A stretch of 64,000 bases of DNA from Hymenobacter terrenus (GCF_000972495.1 NZ_LATM01000001.1:145241-209240), one strand, 5' to 3'; positions 48,583 to 57,430 are shown, numbered from the stretch's first letter. The notes: generated from the sequence alone by a model not told the origin. A program made the numbers and translations.

Positions 48583-50181
48583 ATGTCCGGGTCTTTCTTT
48601 TCTACCGCATCATTTGCCCGTGGCGTGTGGTGCCCGCTGGCCCTGCTAGCGACCAGCTGTGGCAGCCCCCAACCGACCGGCTTCGTCGCCCCAAAGTGGG
48701 CTGCTGACTCTGCCACGGTCCGCGTGGCGGCTGGGCCCCAGTATGCCCGGGGGGCCGTGTGGCGGTTCTTTTGGGGGAAGCACTACCGGGATTTGTGGGC
48801 CACGCCGGTCACCGCGCCGGTGCTGCGCCTGGCCACGGCGCTCCCCGGCGGCCTCACCCCGCTGCAAGCCGGCGGCAGCTACCAGAGCCGTACCCTGCGC
48901 CTGTTCACCGCCGAAGGCCGCCAGTTTGTGCTGCGCTCCGTGGACAAGGACGCCAGCACAGCCCTGCCCGCCGGCTGGTGGCGCCAGCTGCTGGGCGGGC
49001 TGATGAAGGACCAAACCAGTGTGGCGCTGCCTTACGGCGCCTATGTGGCCGCGCCACTAGCCGAGGCCGCCGGCGTGTATCACACTAATCCCCGCCTCGT
49101 GTACCTGGCCGATGACCCGGGCTTAGGCCAGTTCCGGGCGCGCTATGCCCATGCGCTGTACCTGCTCGAAGAGCGGCCCGAGGGCAACCAGCGCGGCGTG
49201 GCCAGCTTCGGCCATTCGCGCGCCGTGGTGAACACGGCCCGCATGCTCAACGACATCCGCCGCCGGCCCACTGCCCAGGTGGTGGCCCGCACCTACCTGC
49301 GCGCCCGGCTGCTCGACATCTGGCTCGGCGACTGGAGCCGCCGCGAGGACCAATGGCGCTGGGCCAGCTTTCCGGAGTCCGGCCGCGTCACGTACCGGCC
49401 CATTCCGCGCGACCGTGACCAGGCATTTTTCCTGTTCGACGACGGCGTGCTGACTCGTTTGGTTTCCTGGTTCGTGCCCAAGTACAGCAGCTTCCACGCC
49501 CGCATCAAGCCCGGGGCCGTGGCTGGCCTCACCACCACGGCCCGGGCCCTCGACCGGACCTTGCTGGGCACACTCAGCGCCGAGGATTTCCGCCAGGAAG
49601 CGGACTCCTTGCGGCGCCGGCTGACGGACGGTGCCATTGCCCAGGCCCTCACCGCCGGGCCACCCGAAACGCGGGCGGCCATTGCGGCCAGCCTGGCGCC
49701 CAAGCTGCGGGAACGCCGCGAACAGCTGCCGGCCGTGGCCCAGCGCTACTATGAGCTGTTGGCCCAGGAAGCCTGGCTGGTTGGCACTGACCAAGCCGAG
49801 CGGTTCCTCATCAGTGGCGCGGGGCCCGGCCGCCTGCGGGTGCAGTTGCTAGCCCGGCGGGTGGCCAAAGCCGATAGCCTGGTGGCGGAGCGGGTGTACG
49901 ACCAAAAGGAAACGCGCCGGCTGGACCTGTACGGCTTAGCGGGCGAGGATATTTTCGAGCTGCGCGACCGCCTGCCAGCGGGCATCGCTGTGCACCTCTA
50001 CGATGGCGCGGGCCGCGACCAAGTGCTGGCCAGCGCCGCCCGAGGCGATGTTACCTGGTATGCCGGGACCGGTGAGGAGGCCCGCCCGCATCCGCCCGGC
50101 ATCACCGTCGAGGCCGACCCCCGCCCGGAGGAGACGGCTAACTGCCTCGGGTGGATGCAGCGGTACAACCTGCGGGATTAG
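48583..50181 (+). CDS. Lipoprotein with kinase-like motifs, paralogue 3 (altered D-R-H motif)
   Basis: 532 residues from the ATG at 48583, lipobox LLATSC (Cys26). Shared motifs are Lys122 in FVLRSVDKDA, YGAYVAAPLAEAAGVYHTNP, LYLLEERPEG and IPRDRDQAFFLFDDG. The central motif reads LGDWSRREDQW: Asp250 is kept, but the following Asp and His of the other copies are Ser252 and Arg254. If that motif is catalytic, this copy may be inactive or altered. It keeps LYGLAGEDIFEL and LYDGAGRDQVLA near the end. It is divergent from paralogue 2. A GTG six codons upstream is an alternative start. Confidence 0.75.
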   Translation: MSGSFFSTASFARGVWCPLALLATSCGSPQPTGFVAPKWAADSATVRVAAGPQYARGAVWRFFWGKHYRDLWATPVTAPVLRLATALPGGLTPLQAGGSYQSRTLRLFTAEGRQFVLRSVDKDASTALPAGWWRQLLGGLMKDQTSVALPYGAYVAAPLAEAAGVYHTNPRLVYLADDPGLGQFRARYAHALYLLEERPEGNQRGVASFGHSRAVVNTARMLNDIRRRPTAQVVARTYLRARLLDIWLGDWSRREDQWRWASFPESGRVTYRPIPRDRDQAFFLFDDGVLTRLVSWFVPKYSSFHARIKPGAVAGLTTTARALDRTLLGTLSAEDFRQEADSLRRRLTDGAIAQALTAGPPETRAAIAASLAPKLRERREQLPAVAQRYYELLAQEAWLVGTDQAERFLISGAGPGRLRVQLLARRVAKADSLVAERVYDQKETRRLDLYGLAGEDIFELRDRLPAGIAVHLYDGAGRDQVLASAARGDVTWYAGTGEEARPHPPGITVEADPRPEETANCLGWMQRYNLRD

Positions 50182-50246
50182 AAAGGAGAATGGTAGGGGG
50201 CTGACGGCAAAGCATCTTTACCGCCATAGTAAACCTGAGAACGATG

Positions 50247-51149
50247 CTAACGGACAACCACTTGCAGGCTGTCGTAGCTCAGCACCGTGAACACGCCCAG
50301 GCCGCCCTGCACCGTGCTGCGAATGGCCGAAGGCTGCGCGAAGGGGTTACCGTTGGCCCCCACGGCCTCATTCACCGACGAGCGAAACTGATAATACGCC
50401 GGGTCCAGGTGGTAGAGAATACTGGTAACCGTATCGCCCGGCAGGAAGCGAAAGCTGCTGCCCAGCGTAAAGGGTTGCCCGTCGTTGAGGCGGTCCTGGA
50501 CCGTGTAATCGATTTCGGCCTTGCCGAGCTTGGCCTCGCGCAGCAGCAGCCGGTAGGCATCGCCCACGCCGGGCGGGTCGCGAAAATTAGTTAGCATAAA
50601 GGCTTTACGCTCGGCGCCCGACAAGTCGTTAAACTTCGTCTCGACCGAGTCGATGAGTACGCGGGCCGGCACGGTGGCCGTGCCCGTTACGGTGCGGCCG
50701 CGCTGGTCGCGTACCTCCAGGGCAAACGTGGCGCCTGGCTGCGCCACGATGGGCGCCCCACCCTGGTGGGTGAACAAGCGTTTGGTGAGCGGGTTCACTC
50801 CCGGCCGAAAGGGGAGGTCGCGGCGGCTGCCATCGGGCAGCACCAGGGTCACGCGCACATCGGTGGGCAGCAGTACGCGCTGGCCGTCCGGCAAGGCCAG
50901 GGCCGTGCTACCAGCGGGCGCGGTCTGCCCATTGCTGAGGTATGGCACCGACTCCGTGACGGCCAAGCTGGGCACCTGCCCGTCTTCGAGGTAGCACTCC
51001 ACTACCAGTTCCGGCGGGTAGTTGGGCAGGGGCACGTCGATGTCATTTTGCAGCGAATCGCAGCCCGGCAGCGCCAGCAGGCCGGCCAGCAGCAGCAGGG
51101 CCCTAGTCAGGGCTGGGCGGGCAGTGCTTTGGTGATGAAGGTGCTTCAT
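50247..51149 (-). CDS. DUF4249 lipoprotein
   Basis: 300 residues with lipobox LLALPGC. The mature protein starts with DVPLPNYPPELVVECYLEDG and contains beta-sandwich-like repeats, the pattern of DUF4249 proteins. In Bacteroidota these are usually encoded beside a TonB-dependent receptor and are thought to be its surface partner. Here it follows the receptor by 32 nt on the same strand. The start is the ATG that gives the lipoprotein signal. Ligand unknown. Confidence 0.9.
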   Translation of the reverse strand: MKHLHHQSTARPALTRALLLLAGLLALPGCDSLQNDIDVPLPNYPPELVVECYLEDGQVPSLAVTESVPYLSNGQTAPAGSTALALPDGQRVLLPTDVRVTLVLPDGSRRDLPFRPGVNPLTKRLFTHQGGAPIVAQPGATFALEVRDQRGRTVTGTATVPARVLIDSVETKFNDLSGAERKAFMLTNFRDPPGVGDAYRLLLREAKLGKAEIDYTVQDRLNDGQPFTLGSSFRFLPGDTVTSILYHLDPAYYQFRSSVNEAVGANGNPFAQPSAIRSTVQGGLGVFTVLSYDSLQVVVR

Positions 51150-51181
51150 GGCGGGAAAGTGGGAGCGGACCAGCCGCGCTA

Positions 51182-53536
51182 TCAAAAATGAAAATTGTAA
51201 GTGACCGAGGGAATGGTGGGAAACAGCGACACCTGTTGGGCCCGGTAGTCGATAATCTGCCCGCTGGCCTTGTCCTTCACCGTATCGAAGAAAATGAAGT
51301 ACGCATTGCGGCGGTTGTAGGCGTTGTACACGCTGAAGGTGAGGTCGGAGTCGCGAAACAGCCGATTGGGCTTGAGCTTCCACACCACGCCCAGGTCGAG
51401 GCGATGGTAGGGAATCAGGCGGTAGGTGTTGCGGTCGGGGTACACCGGCACGACCTCCTGCTCGGAACTGGCCACATCTTGGAAGGCAAAGCGGCCCAGC
51501 GGCAGGGTGGTGGGGGCCCCGCTCGAATACACCAGGCTGGCCGTCACGTTGAGGCGCGGCGAGAGCTGGTGGATGACCACGGCCGTCAGGCTGTGGCGGC
51601 GGTCGTAGCTGGGCGAGTAGTCGGTGCCGCGGTTGATGCCCGTAGTGCCGCGCTGGGGCTGAAAGTTGCGCCAGGCCCAGGCCAGGGTGTAGCCAATCCA
51701 GCCGGTGGTGCGGCCGGTTTTCTTTTCCAGGTACAGCTCATTGCCGTAGCTCCAGCCGCGGCCGAAGAGGAACTCTCCGTCCAGCTCGGCGTTGACGAAC
51801 AGCTGGGCCCCGTCCCGAAAATCCACTTGGTTCTGGCCCCATTTGTAGTACGCCTCATTGGTGAGCAGGTACTTGCCGCCGCCCAGCAAGAAGCTGGCCC
51901 CGGCGCTCACCTGCTGCGAGCGTTGCGGCTTCACACTCAGCCGCGAGGGATACCAGATATCGGTGGGCAGCGTGGCCCCCGAGTTCGTGACCAGGTGCAC
52001 GTACTGGTACATCAGCGCGTAGTTGAGCTTGAGCGAGGTTCGGTCGTTGAGGGAGTAGCGGGCGGCGGCGCGAGGCTCCACGCCCCCGTACTGCTCCGAG
52101 CCGCTCTGGAAGCCCGACAGCCGCAGGCCGCCTTCCAGCTGCCACTTGTCGTTGACCTTGAAGTTGTCGGACGCGTAGAGGCCAATTTCCTGGCCACTGT
52201 AGCGCACGTCGGCTCCGAAGTTGAAGCGGTTGTCCTGCGCGCTGGCCTGGAGGCGGCCCACGCCAAAGCGGTGCTCGGTGAAGGCGGCACCCAGCTTCAG
52301 GGTGTGCCGGTCGGTTGGCAGCCAGTCCAGGTCCACGCGGCCAGTGTAGTCGCGAATGGCCGAGCCAAGGTCGAAGCTAAATTGGTCGAGACGGTTGCCC
52401 AGCGTGTATTTATAGTCAGTTACCGCCGCCGAGGTGTTCAGGAGCAGCTTAGGGCTGAAGGTGTGCTGCCAGCGCACCACGCCGAGAGTATTGCCCCACG
52501 CAAAGTCAAAATTGAAGCTACTGAGGCTTTGGAACGAGAAGTCGTCGCGGCCCAGGTAGGCGGAGGCAAACAGCTCGTCTTTCTCGCCGAGGCGGTAGTT
52601 GGCCTTGGCGTTGAGGTCGTAGAAAAAGTAGCTTGGAATAGGCTGGTAGTCTTCGACGCCCTCGTTGCGCTGGTTGAGGGCGCGGGTGAAAATATCGAAA
52701 TAGGTACGGCGCCCCGACACGATGAACGAGCCCTTGTGGTTGGCCAGGGGCCCCTCCACGGTAAGGCGCGAAGAAATCAGGCCGATGCCGCCCGTCACGC
52801 CGATTTTTTCCCGGGAGCCCGCCCGCAGCTTTACATCTACCACCGAGGAGAGCCGGCCGCCGAACTGGGCCGGAAACCCTGACTTGTACAAGTCCACGCT
52901 CTGCACGGCATCCGAATTAAACACCGAAAACAGCCCGAACAAGTGATTGGGGTTGTACACCAGCGCGTTGTCGAGTAGCACTAGGTTTTGGTCGGACGAG
53001 CCGCCGCGCACGAACAGGCCGCTGGTGCCCTCGCCCCCATTTTGCACTCCAGGCTTGAGCTGCAAGGTTTTCAGAATGTCGACTTCCCCAAACAGCGCCG
53101 GCAGCAGCTTGGCCTCCCGAATCGTCAGCGTTTCAACGCCCATCTGGGTGCTGCGGAGCTTCTCTTGCAGCGTGACGGCACCTTCCACCACCACTTCATC
53201 CAGCTCGTTGCCCTCGGCGAGGAGCACCAGATTCAGGCGCTGGTCGCGGCTTAGGGTCAACGCGCGCGTCAGGGGCTGGTAGCCAATAAAGCGGACGAGG
53301 ACCTGGTGCCGGCCCGCTGGCAACGAGAGCGTAAAAGCACCCTGCGCGTCGGCCGCGACGCCCAGGCCCAGCGCGGGCACGGCCACCGTTGCGCCGGGCA
53401 GGGCCTCGCCGGTGCTGCTGCGCACTTGTCCGCTGAGGGTATAGGCCGTGGGAGCCTGCGCCCAAGCTGCCATCCCCGGCAGCGCGGCCAACATAGAGAA
53501 CAGCAAGGCAAGGCGCGGTAAGCAGATAGCAGTCAT
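51182..53536 (-). CDS. TonB-dependent receptor with carboxypeptidase-like N-terminal domain
   Basis: 784 residues from the ATG at 53536. Signal peptide (LLFSMLAALPGMAAWAQ), carboxypeptidase-regulatory-like domain (GQVRSSTGEALPGATVAV), TonB-box region (NELDEVVVEG), plug (LFVRGGSSDQNLVLLDNALV; FPAQFGGRLSSVVDV) and a 22-strand-type barrel ending in the aromatic terminal strand VTYNFHF. It imports a ligand across the outer membrane using TonB energy. It forms an operon with the DUF4249 lipoprotein; this pair type is distinct from classical SusC/SusD. Confidence 0.95.
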   Translation of the reverse strand: MTAICLPRLALLFSMLAALPGMAAWAQAPTAYTLSGQVRSSTGEALPGATVAVPALGLGVAADAQGAFTLSLPAGRHQVLVRFIGYQPLTRALTLSRDQRLNLVLLAEGNELDEVVVEGAVTLQEKLRSTQMGVETLTIREAKLLPALFGEVDILKTLQLKPGVQNGGEGTSGLFVRGGSSDQNLVLLDNALVYNPNHLFGLFSVFNSDAVQSVDLYKSGFPAQFGGRLSSVVDVKLRAGSREKIGVTGGIGLISSRLTVEGPLANHKGSFIVSGRRTYFDIFTRALNQRNEGVEDYQPIPSYFFYDLNAKANYRLGEKDELFASAYLGRDDFSFQSLSSFNFDFAWGNTLGVVRWQHTFSPKLLLNTSAAVTDYKYTLGNRLDQFSFDLGSAIRDYTGRVDLDWLPTDRHTLKLGAAFTEHRFGVGRLQASAQDNRFNFGADVRYSGQEIGLYASDNFKVNDKWQLEGGLRLSGFQSGSEQYGGVEPRAAARYSLNDRTSLKLNYALMYQYVHLVTNSGATLPTDIWYPSRLSVKPQRSQQVSAGASFLLGGGKYLLTNEAYYKWGQNQVDFRDGAQLFVNAELDGEFLFGRGWSYGNELYLEKKTGRTTGWIGYTLAWAWRNFQPQRGTTGINRGTDYSPSYDRRHSLTAVVIHQLSPRLNVTASLVYSSGAPTTLPLGRFAFQDVASSEQEVVPVYPDRNTYRLIPYHRLDLGVVWKLKPNRLFRDSDLTFSVYNAYNRRNAYFIFFDTVKDKASGQIIDYRAQQVSLFPTIPSVTYNFHF

Positions 53537-54006
53537 TGGCAAAGGAAGAGCGGACCTAAACAGGGCTGGCGGCAGGCTAACTATCCTCCGGCCAGGGAAT
53601 AAATGGTGCGAAGAACTAGCTCCGCAGCGGTCGGCCCCAGTAAAAAAGGGTGAAGCGCTGAACCAATCCCGTGAAGCGTCGAATAAAGGCCGTGAACCAA
53701 TGCCAGGTTGAGAGGAAGGGGCGCTTCCCGGCAAGCCACCCGCAAGCAAGCGTTCAGTTCTTCCAGCACGCCTCCGTCCTGCCACTTCGCTTAAGTACCA
53801 ACATACCGGGCCAAATCATGGCCCGAATTCAACTCAACCATCTCCTGAATGTCTGGCCGAAAAATACCCGAATAGTCATGTAGAGCCCGCCTACTGAAGC
53901 ATCTCTCCCAATTTTTTAACGGGTCAGCCAAAGCAGACAAATGTATTGACAGGCTCCGTATAACCTGCCTTTTCCGGGAGGTTGATTTTTTCCGATAGAC
54001 GCTGAA
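53537..54006. other. Intergenic stretch upstream of the TonB receptor gene
   Basis: No convincing gene. It should contain the promoter of the receptor operon. A single GAAGCATCTCTCC stretch near 53898 recalls one arm of the GCTGAGC repeats but has no partner. Confidence 0.5.
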
Positions 54007-54714
54007 TCAACCTAGCAGCCCCACTAGGGGGTTGCGCCCGTCGAGCGTGCCGGTGCTGGCCAGCACCTGGAAGCGGGCGAACATTTCTTCGGCATACCAT
54101 TTTTCGCGGCGCGTGAGCACAATGACTTCCCGGTGCCGGGCGTCGCGGTAGGCATACTCCTGCATGGCCTGGGCCGATTCCCACACGCTGAACGTGGCCT
54201 GGCGCACTATCGGCAGTTCGCCCAAGCCAATGGCGGCGCGCACGCCCACCGCTTGCCCCAGCGCCGCGCTGGTCGGCTCCACGTATTGCCAGAAGCGCCG
54301 GGTTTTCCGCCAGCTGATGCTGGCGCGGGTGAGCACGGCCACGGGCGCATCGGGGGCCGCAACCTGCCCGGAAACATATTCAAAGGGCGCTTTCCCGTCC
54401 CACAGGCCGTGCGATTTCAGCGGCGCCAGGTGCACCGACCACAGCTCGGTGCTGTGCTGCTCGTAAGTAGCCCACAGCGGGTGCTGTACGAAGAAAGCTT
54501 CAGCTGCGGCGGCATTTTCCCACACGGCCATGAAGCCGTAGCGGCGCAGGTTGGGCCAGAAACCGAAGCCGTTGTTGGCGCCGCTGCCCATCAGCTTATA
54601 AAAACGCAGCCCCGCTACCCGTTGCAGCTGGGCGGGCGAGGTGCCCATCTGGGCTAGGCCCCAGCGCTGCTGGCCGGGCCGAAGAGTGAAAATGGTGAGC
54701 GTAGTATGCGGCAT
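54007..54714 (-). CDS. Spheroidene monooxygenase-like protein (CrtA)
   Basis: 235 residues resembling CrtA, a haem-dependent carotenoid ketolase. Landmarks are FYKLMGSGANNGFGFWPNLR, AVWENAAAAEAFF, a central APFEYVSG-containing region and the C-terminal AMQEYAYRD and EKWYAEEMFARF, which belong to the dimeric alpha+beta barrel fold. Many pigmented Bacteroidota carry such genes and make oxygenated carotenoids, but no other crt gene is nearby, so the substrate is not shown. Confidence 0.85.
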   Translation of the reverse strand: MPHTTLTIFTLRPGQQRWGLAQMGTSPAQLQRVAGLRFYKLMGSGANNGFGFWPNLRRYGFMAVWENAAAAEAFFVQHPLWATYEQHSTELWSVHLAPLKSHGLWDGKAPFEYVSGQVAAPDAPVAVLTRASISWRKTRRFWQYVEPTSAALGQAVGVRAAIGLGELPIVRQATFSVWESAQAMQEYAYRDARHREVIVLTRREKWYAEEMFARFQVLASTGTLDGRNPLVGLLG

Positions 54715-54767
54715 GCGGGAAGATGAGCGGCCGGCGCCTGGCCGGGCCGCGGGTTGCTAGCAACAAT

Positions 54768-54797
54768 AAAAAGGCCGGAATTGCTTCCGGCCTTTGC
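54768..54797. terminator. Terminator-like hairpin
   Basis: AAAAGGCCGGAA, TTGC, TTCCGGCCTTT between the PNPOx-type gene and the CrtA-type gene, both on the minus strand; on that strand it ends in a T-run. A second small hairpin (CCTCTCC...GGAGAGG) lies near 54861. Confidence 0.75.
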
Positions 54798-54913
54798 TTC
54801 TAAACAAGCGGTTGAGTAATCTAGTGCGATTATGCAGTTGGTATACAATCCATCAGCTTTCCTCTCCAGGGGAGAGGGGTTGGGGGTGAGGTTTCCCCGG
54901 TCGCGCCGTGTGT

Positions 54914-55423
54914 CTAGCTTGGGATGACAACCGACTGCCGCTCGGCGCTGGGTTGGTCGCGCTCGCCGGTCACCACGGCTTTCACATAAGCGTAGGCCCG
55001 CAGCAGCGTGGAACTGGGGGTGTCCCAGAATTCGCCTTTGTCGATGGTGACCCGGAGCAGGGCAATATTGGGGTCGTCGGAGCCTTTGGGGAACCAGCCG
55101 CGCAGGCCTTCGTTCCACAGTTCCTTGATTTTGGCGCGGTCCGTAACGACCTGGGCCGTGCCCGAAATGGCAACGTACAAGTTGGCGCTGGGGTCGGCAT
55201 AGCCCAGGTTTACGTGGCGGTCTTGCTGCACTTCGTCAACTTTCTGCGAGTCCTGCTCGGTGAAGAACCAGAGCGTGCCATCCTCTTCCGGCTCGGAAGT
55301 ATACATGGGGCGCGAGTGCAGTTCATTGCCATTCTCGATGGTAGTCATCATGGCAATTTTGACGTCCTTGATTTTTTCGACGAGCTTGGTTACGTCGTGG
55401 CTTACGGCAACTTGGTCGGCCAT
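54914..55423 (-). CDS. Pyridoxamine 5'-phosphate oxidase-like stress protein
   Basis: 169 residues of the PNPOx split-barrel fold, general stress protein 26 type: KIAMMTTIENGNELHSRPM, then GTLWFFTEQDSQKVDEV and VNLGYADPSANLYVAISG. Such proteins bind FMN, FAD or F420; the exact reaction is unknown. It lacks the substrate residues of true PdxH, so vitamin B6 synthesis is unlikely. Single gene, divergent from the AcpH-like gene. Confidence 0.88.
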   Translation of the reverse strand: MADQVAVSHDVTKLVEKIKDVKIAMMTTIENGNELHSRPMYTSEPEEDGTLWFFTEQDSQKVDEVQQDRHVNLGYADPSANLYVAISGTAQVVTDRAKIKELWNEGLRGWFPKGSDDPNIALLRVTIDKGEFWDTPSSTLLRAYAYVKAVVTGERDQPSAERQSVVIPS

Positions 55424-55543
55424 GGGAGTAGGTGTTTAGGGAAAGGAATGAGACGAAATAAAGTCTGGGGTTTACGGCCCCGGTCGCTTACTTGTTTCCC
55501 CAAGCCGGGACTTACAGTGGACTTTCCGGTTGCAATCACATGC

Positions 55544-55603
55544 CTGATTGACATCAGCGAGGCTGGCTGTCCCCGACCAGCCAGCCTCGCTGATGTCAAT
55601 CAG
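55544..55603. repeat. Perfect 26-bp inverted repeat in a divergent gene gap
   Basis: Left arm CTGATTGACATCAGCGAGGC... (55544-55569), 8-nt loop TCCCCGAC, right arm 55578-55603. All 26 bp pair. It lies between two divergently transcribed genes, where a terminator is not expected; only loosely T-rich sequence follows. Confidence 0.85.
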
Positions 55604-55724
55604 CTATTTCTTTATTTTGATTATTACCAACCGAGTGGTAGTTAAATATTCTTTAATTGTCATTGCTACCCATCGGGTAATAAAAGGCTGTCTTTTTAAT
55701 CATTTGTTACCCGTCAGAGCCTTC

Positions 55725-56333
55725 ATGAATTTTCTAGCTCACCTCTTCTTATCCGGTCCTCCCCATTCAACTCCCTACGCCGATGTGCTGCTAGGTAATT
55801 TCATTGCCGATTCGGTGCCCGGCAAGCAGCTCGAAAACTACCCGCCCGCCGTGCAAACCGGCATTCGCCTGCACCGCGCCATCGACACCTTCACCGACCA
55901 GCACCCAGTAGTGCGGCGCGCCACCCAGCGCCTGCGCACGGCCGGCTACGGCAAGTACGCCGGGGTAATTTCCGACATGTTTCTCGACCATTTCCTGGCC
56001 CGCCACTTTAGCGATTTTTCTGCCGAAAGCCTGCCTGATTTTACCCAGCGAGTATACTTCTTGCTCACGGCCCGTCAGGCCGAAATGCCCCTACGCGTGC
56101 AGCAATTCCTGCCTCACATGACGCGGCATAACTGGCTGTTGGGCTACGCCGGGCTGGATGGTATTACCCGCGCCCTCAACGGCTTGAGCCGCCGGGCCGT
56201 AGTCGGCTCAGGTATGGAGACGGCGGTAGAAGAGCTGCAAGCCAACTACACAGCCTATGAGGAAGATTTTCGGGCCTACTTCCCGCAACTTCAGGGATAC
56301 GTAGCTGATTTTCTGCACCAAAGCATCTGCTAA
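55725..56333 (+). CDS. ACP phosphodiesterase-like protein (AcpH/DUF479)
   Basis: 202 residues. The family opening MNFLAHLFLSG and GNFIADSV, then IRLHRAIDTFTDQHPVV and SDMFLDHFLARHF, show the conserved His and Asp of the HD-like AcpH fold. AcpH removes the 4'-phosphopantetheine arm from acyl carrier protein. The ATG at 55725 is where the family begins; the open frame upstream runs through the perfect inverted repeat and is not coding. Confidence 0.92.
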   Translation: MNFLAHLFLSGPPHSTPYADVLLGNFIADSVPGKQLENYPPAVQTGIRLHRAIDTFTDQHPVVRRATQRLRTAGYGKYAGVISDMFLDHFLARHFSDFSAESLPDFTQRVYFLLTARQAEMPLRVQQFLPHMTRHNWLLGYAGLDGITRALNGLSRRAVVGSGMETAVEELQANYTAYEEDFRAYFPQLQGYVADFLHQSIC

Positions 56334-56340
56334 GAAGAAC

Positions 56341-56447
56341 GATGTAGAGACGCGACCCTTCGCGTCTCCTCGTTGAACGATGACGCTCAGACGACATCCG
56401 AACGGTGCGGACGACGAGACGCCAAGGATGGCGTCTCTACATCGTGC
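56341..56447. repeat. REP doublet (GAGACGC family)
   Basis: GATGTAGAGACGCGACCC... and its degenerate inverted partner GACGCCAAGGATGGCGTCTC, ~50 nt apart, directly after the AcpH-like gene. Confidence 0.82.
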
Positions 56448-56469
56448 TGGCTAAGGCAAAGAGCTTCCC

Positions 56470-56512
56470 AAAAAAGAACGTCCTGCTGCGTGAAAGCGCA
56501 GCAGGACGTTCT
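56470..56512 (-). terminator. Terminator of the SlyD-like gene
   Basis: Perfect 16-bp stem AGAACGTCCTGCTGCG around TGAAAG; on the minus strand it is followed by T6, as expected downstream of the FKBP gene. Confidence 0.88.
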
Positions 56513-56565
56513 GTATAACATACCGTTCGGTTAGATTTCGCAACGAAACCTGGTATCGTCAAAGC

Positions 56566-57081
56566 TTAGTGCTGGTGGCCGCCTGCGCCGTGCGCGTGGC
56601 CGTGGGCCAGCTCCTCGGCGGTGGCGTCGCGCACGTCCTGAATTTTGCCCTGGAAGTGCATCACCATGCCAGCCAGGGGGTGGTTGAAGTCCATTTGCAC
56701 GGCCGTGTCGCCGATGCTGACCACTTTGGCCTGCATGTGGTTGCCTTCGTTGTCGGCCATGGGTAGGAAGTTGCCGGGTTGCAGCATTTCCTCATCGAGC
56801 TTGCCATCAATGAGGAAAACTTCCTTGGGAATTTCAACCAGGGCCTGCTCGTCGTAGTCGCCGTAGGCCTGCTCGGGGGTGAGGCTAAACTGGAATTCGT
56901 CGCCGGGATTTTTGCCATCGAGTTGGGCTTCAAATTCCTCGGGCAGGCCACTGTGGCCGAAGAGAAACACCATGGGAGAATCGGCTTCGGCGGATTCGAC
57001 CAGCACTTTTTCCTGGTTTTCGTCGGTCACACTAAGGTCGTAGGTGATGGTGACAACTTTTTTGTCGCTGATTGCGGCCAT
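56566..57081 (-). CDS. FKBP-type peptidyl-prolyl isomerase, SlyD-like
   Basis: 171 residues with the SlyD architecture: split FKBP domain (VTITYDLSVTDENQEKVLVE; MVFLFGHSGLPEEFEAQL; DEFQFSLTPEQAYGDYDE) and the inserted flap chaperone domain (IPKEVFLIDG to VVSIGDTAVQMDFNHPLAG, shown in part: DFNHPLAGM). The C-terminus is His-rich (HGHAHGAGGHQH), so it may bind Ni(II) or other metals, as SlyD does. Cytoplasmic folding helper. Confidence 0.95.
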   Translation of the reverse strand: MAAISDKKVVTITYDLSVTDENQEKVLVESAEADSPMVFLFGHSGLPEEFEAQLDGKNPGDEFQFSLTPEQAYGDYDEQALVEIPKEVFLIDGKLDEEMLQPGNFLPMADNEGNHMQAKVVSIGDTAVQMDFNHPLAGMVMHFQGKIQDVRDATAEELAHGHAHGAGGHQH

Positions 57082-57383
57082 AGGGAAGGTTCAGTCGGCC
57101 GAAGCCGGCTGTTGGGAGTGGGTGGTAAGAAAATTTCAGGCAAGATAGGTACGCAAATGGCGCGCAAAGGGCGAATTATGGCCCTGCTTTTTTGCGGAAC
57201 GGCCCGACCAGCCGTCGTAACCTCGTTAAAATAGCCGCTTTATGCCAGCGGCGTAGAGTAGTTGATACTTGATTATCAAATTACTTCTCCTTTTCTGATT
57301 GAATTCATACGCAACCTATTTCCGCCGTCGCTGAACGATACCAACGGCCTAGACTGCCCCAGCCAAGAATACCTATCTAAAGT

Positions 57384-57430
57384 AAAAACAGCAGAGCCCG
57401 CAGCATTATGCCACGGGCTCTGCTGTTTTT
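57384..57430. terminator. Orphan bidirectional terminator
   Basis: AAAAACAGCAGAGCCCG, 13-nt loop, CGGGCTCTGCTGTTTTT. No gene ends next to it: the nearest are the SlyD gene, pointing away, and the helicase gene, with its own hairpin. The 57082-57673 stretch otherwise holds only repeats. Confidence 0.85.

Noticed and set aside
45165..50181. The three lipoproteins as RTX toxins
   Set aside because: Only two GGxGxD-like turns per protein, lipobox signals at the N-terminus and no type I secretion genes.
51188..52882. 564-codon open frame antisense to the TonB receptor gene
   Set aside because: The opposite strand encodes a complete receptor with all motifs. Long antisense frames are expected at this GC content, and the peptide has no domain pattern.
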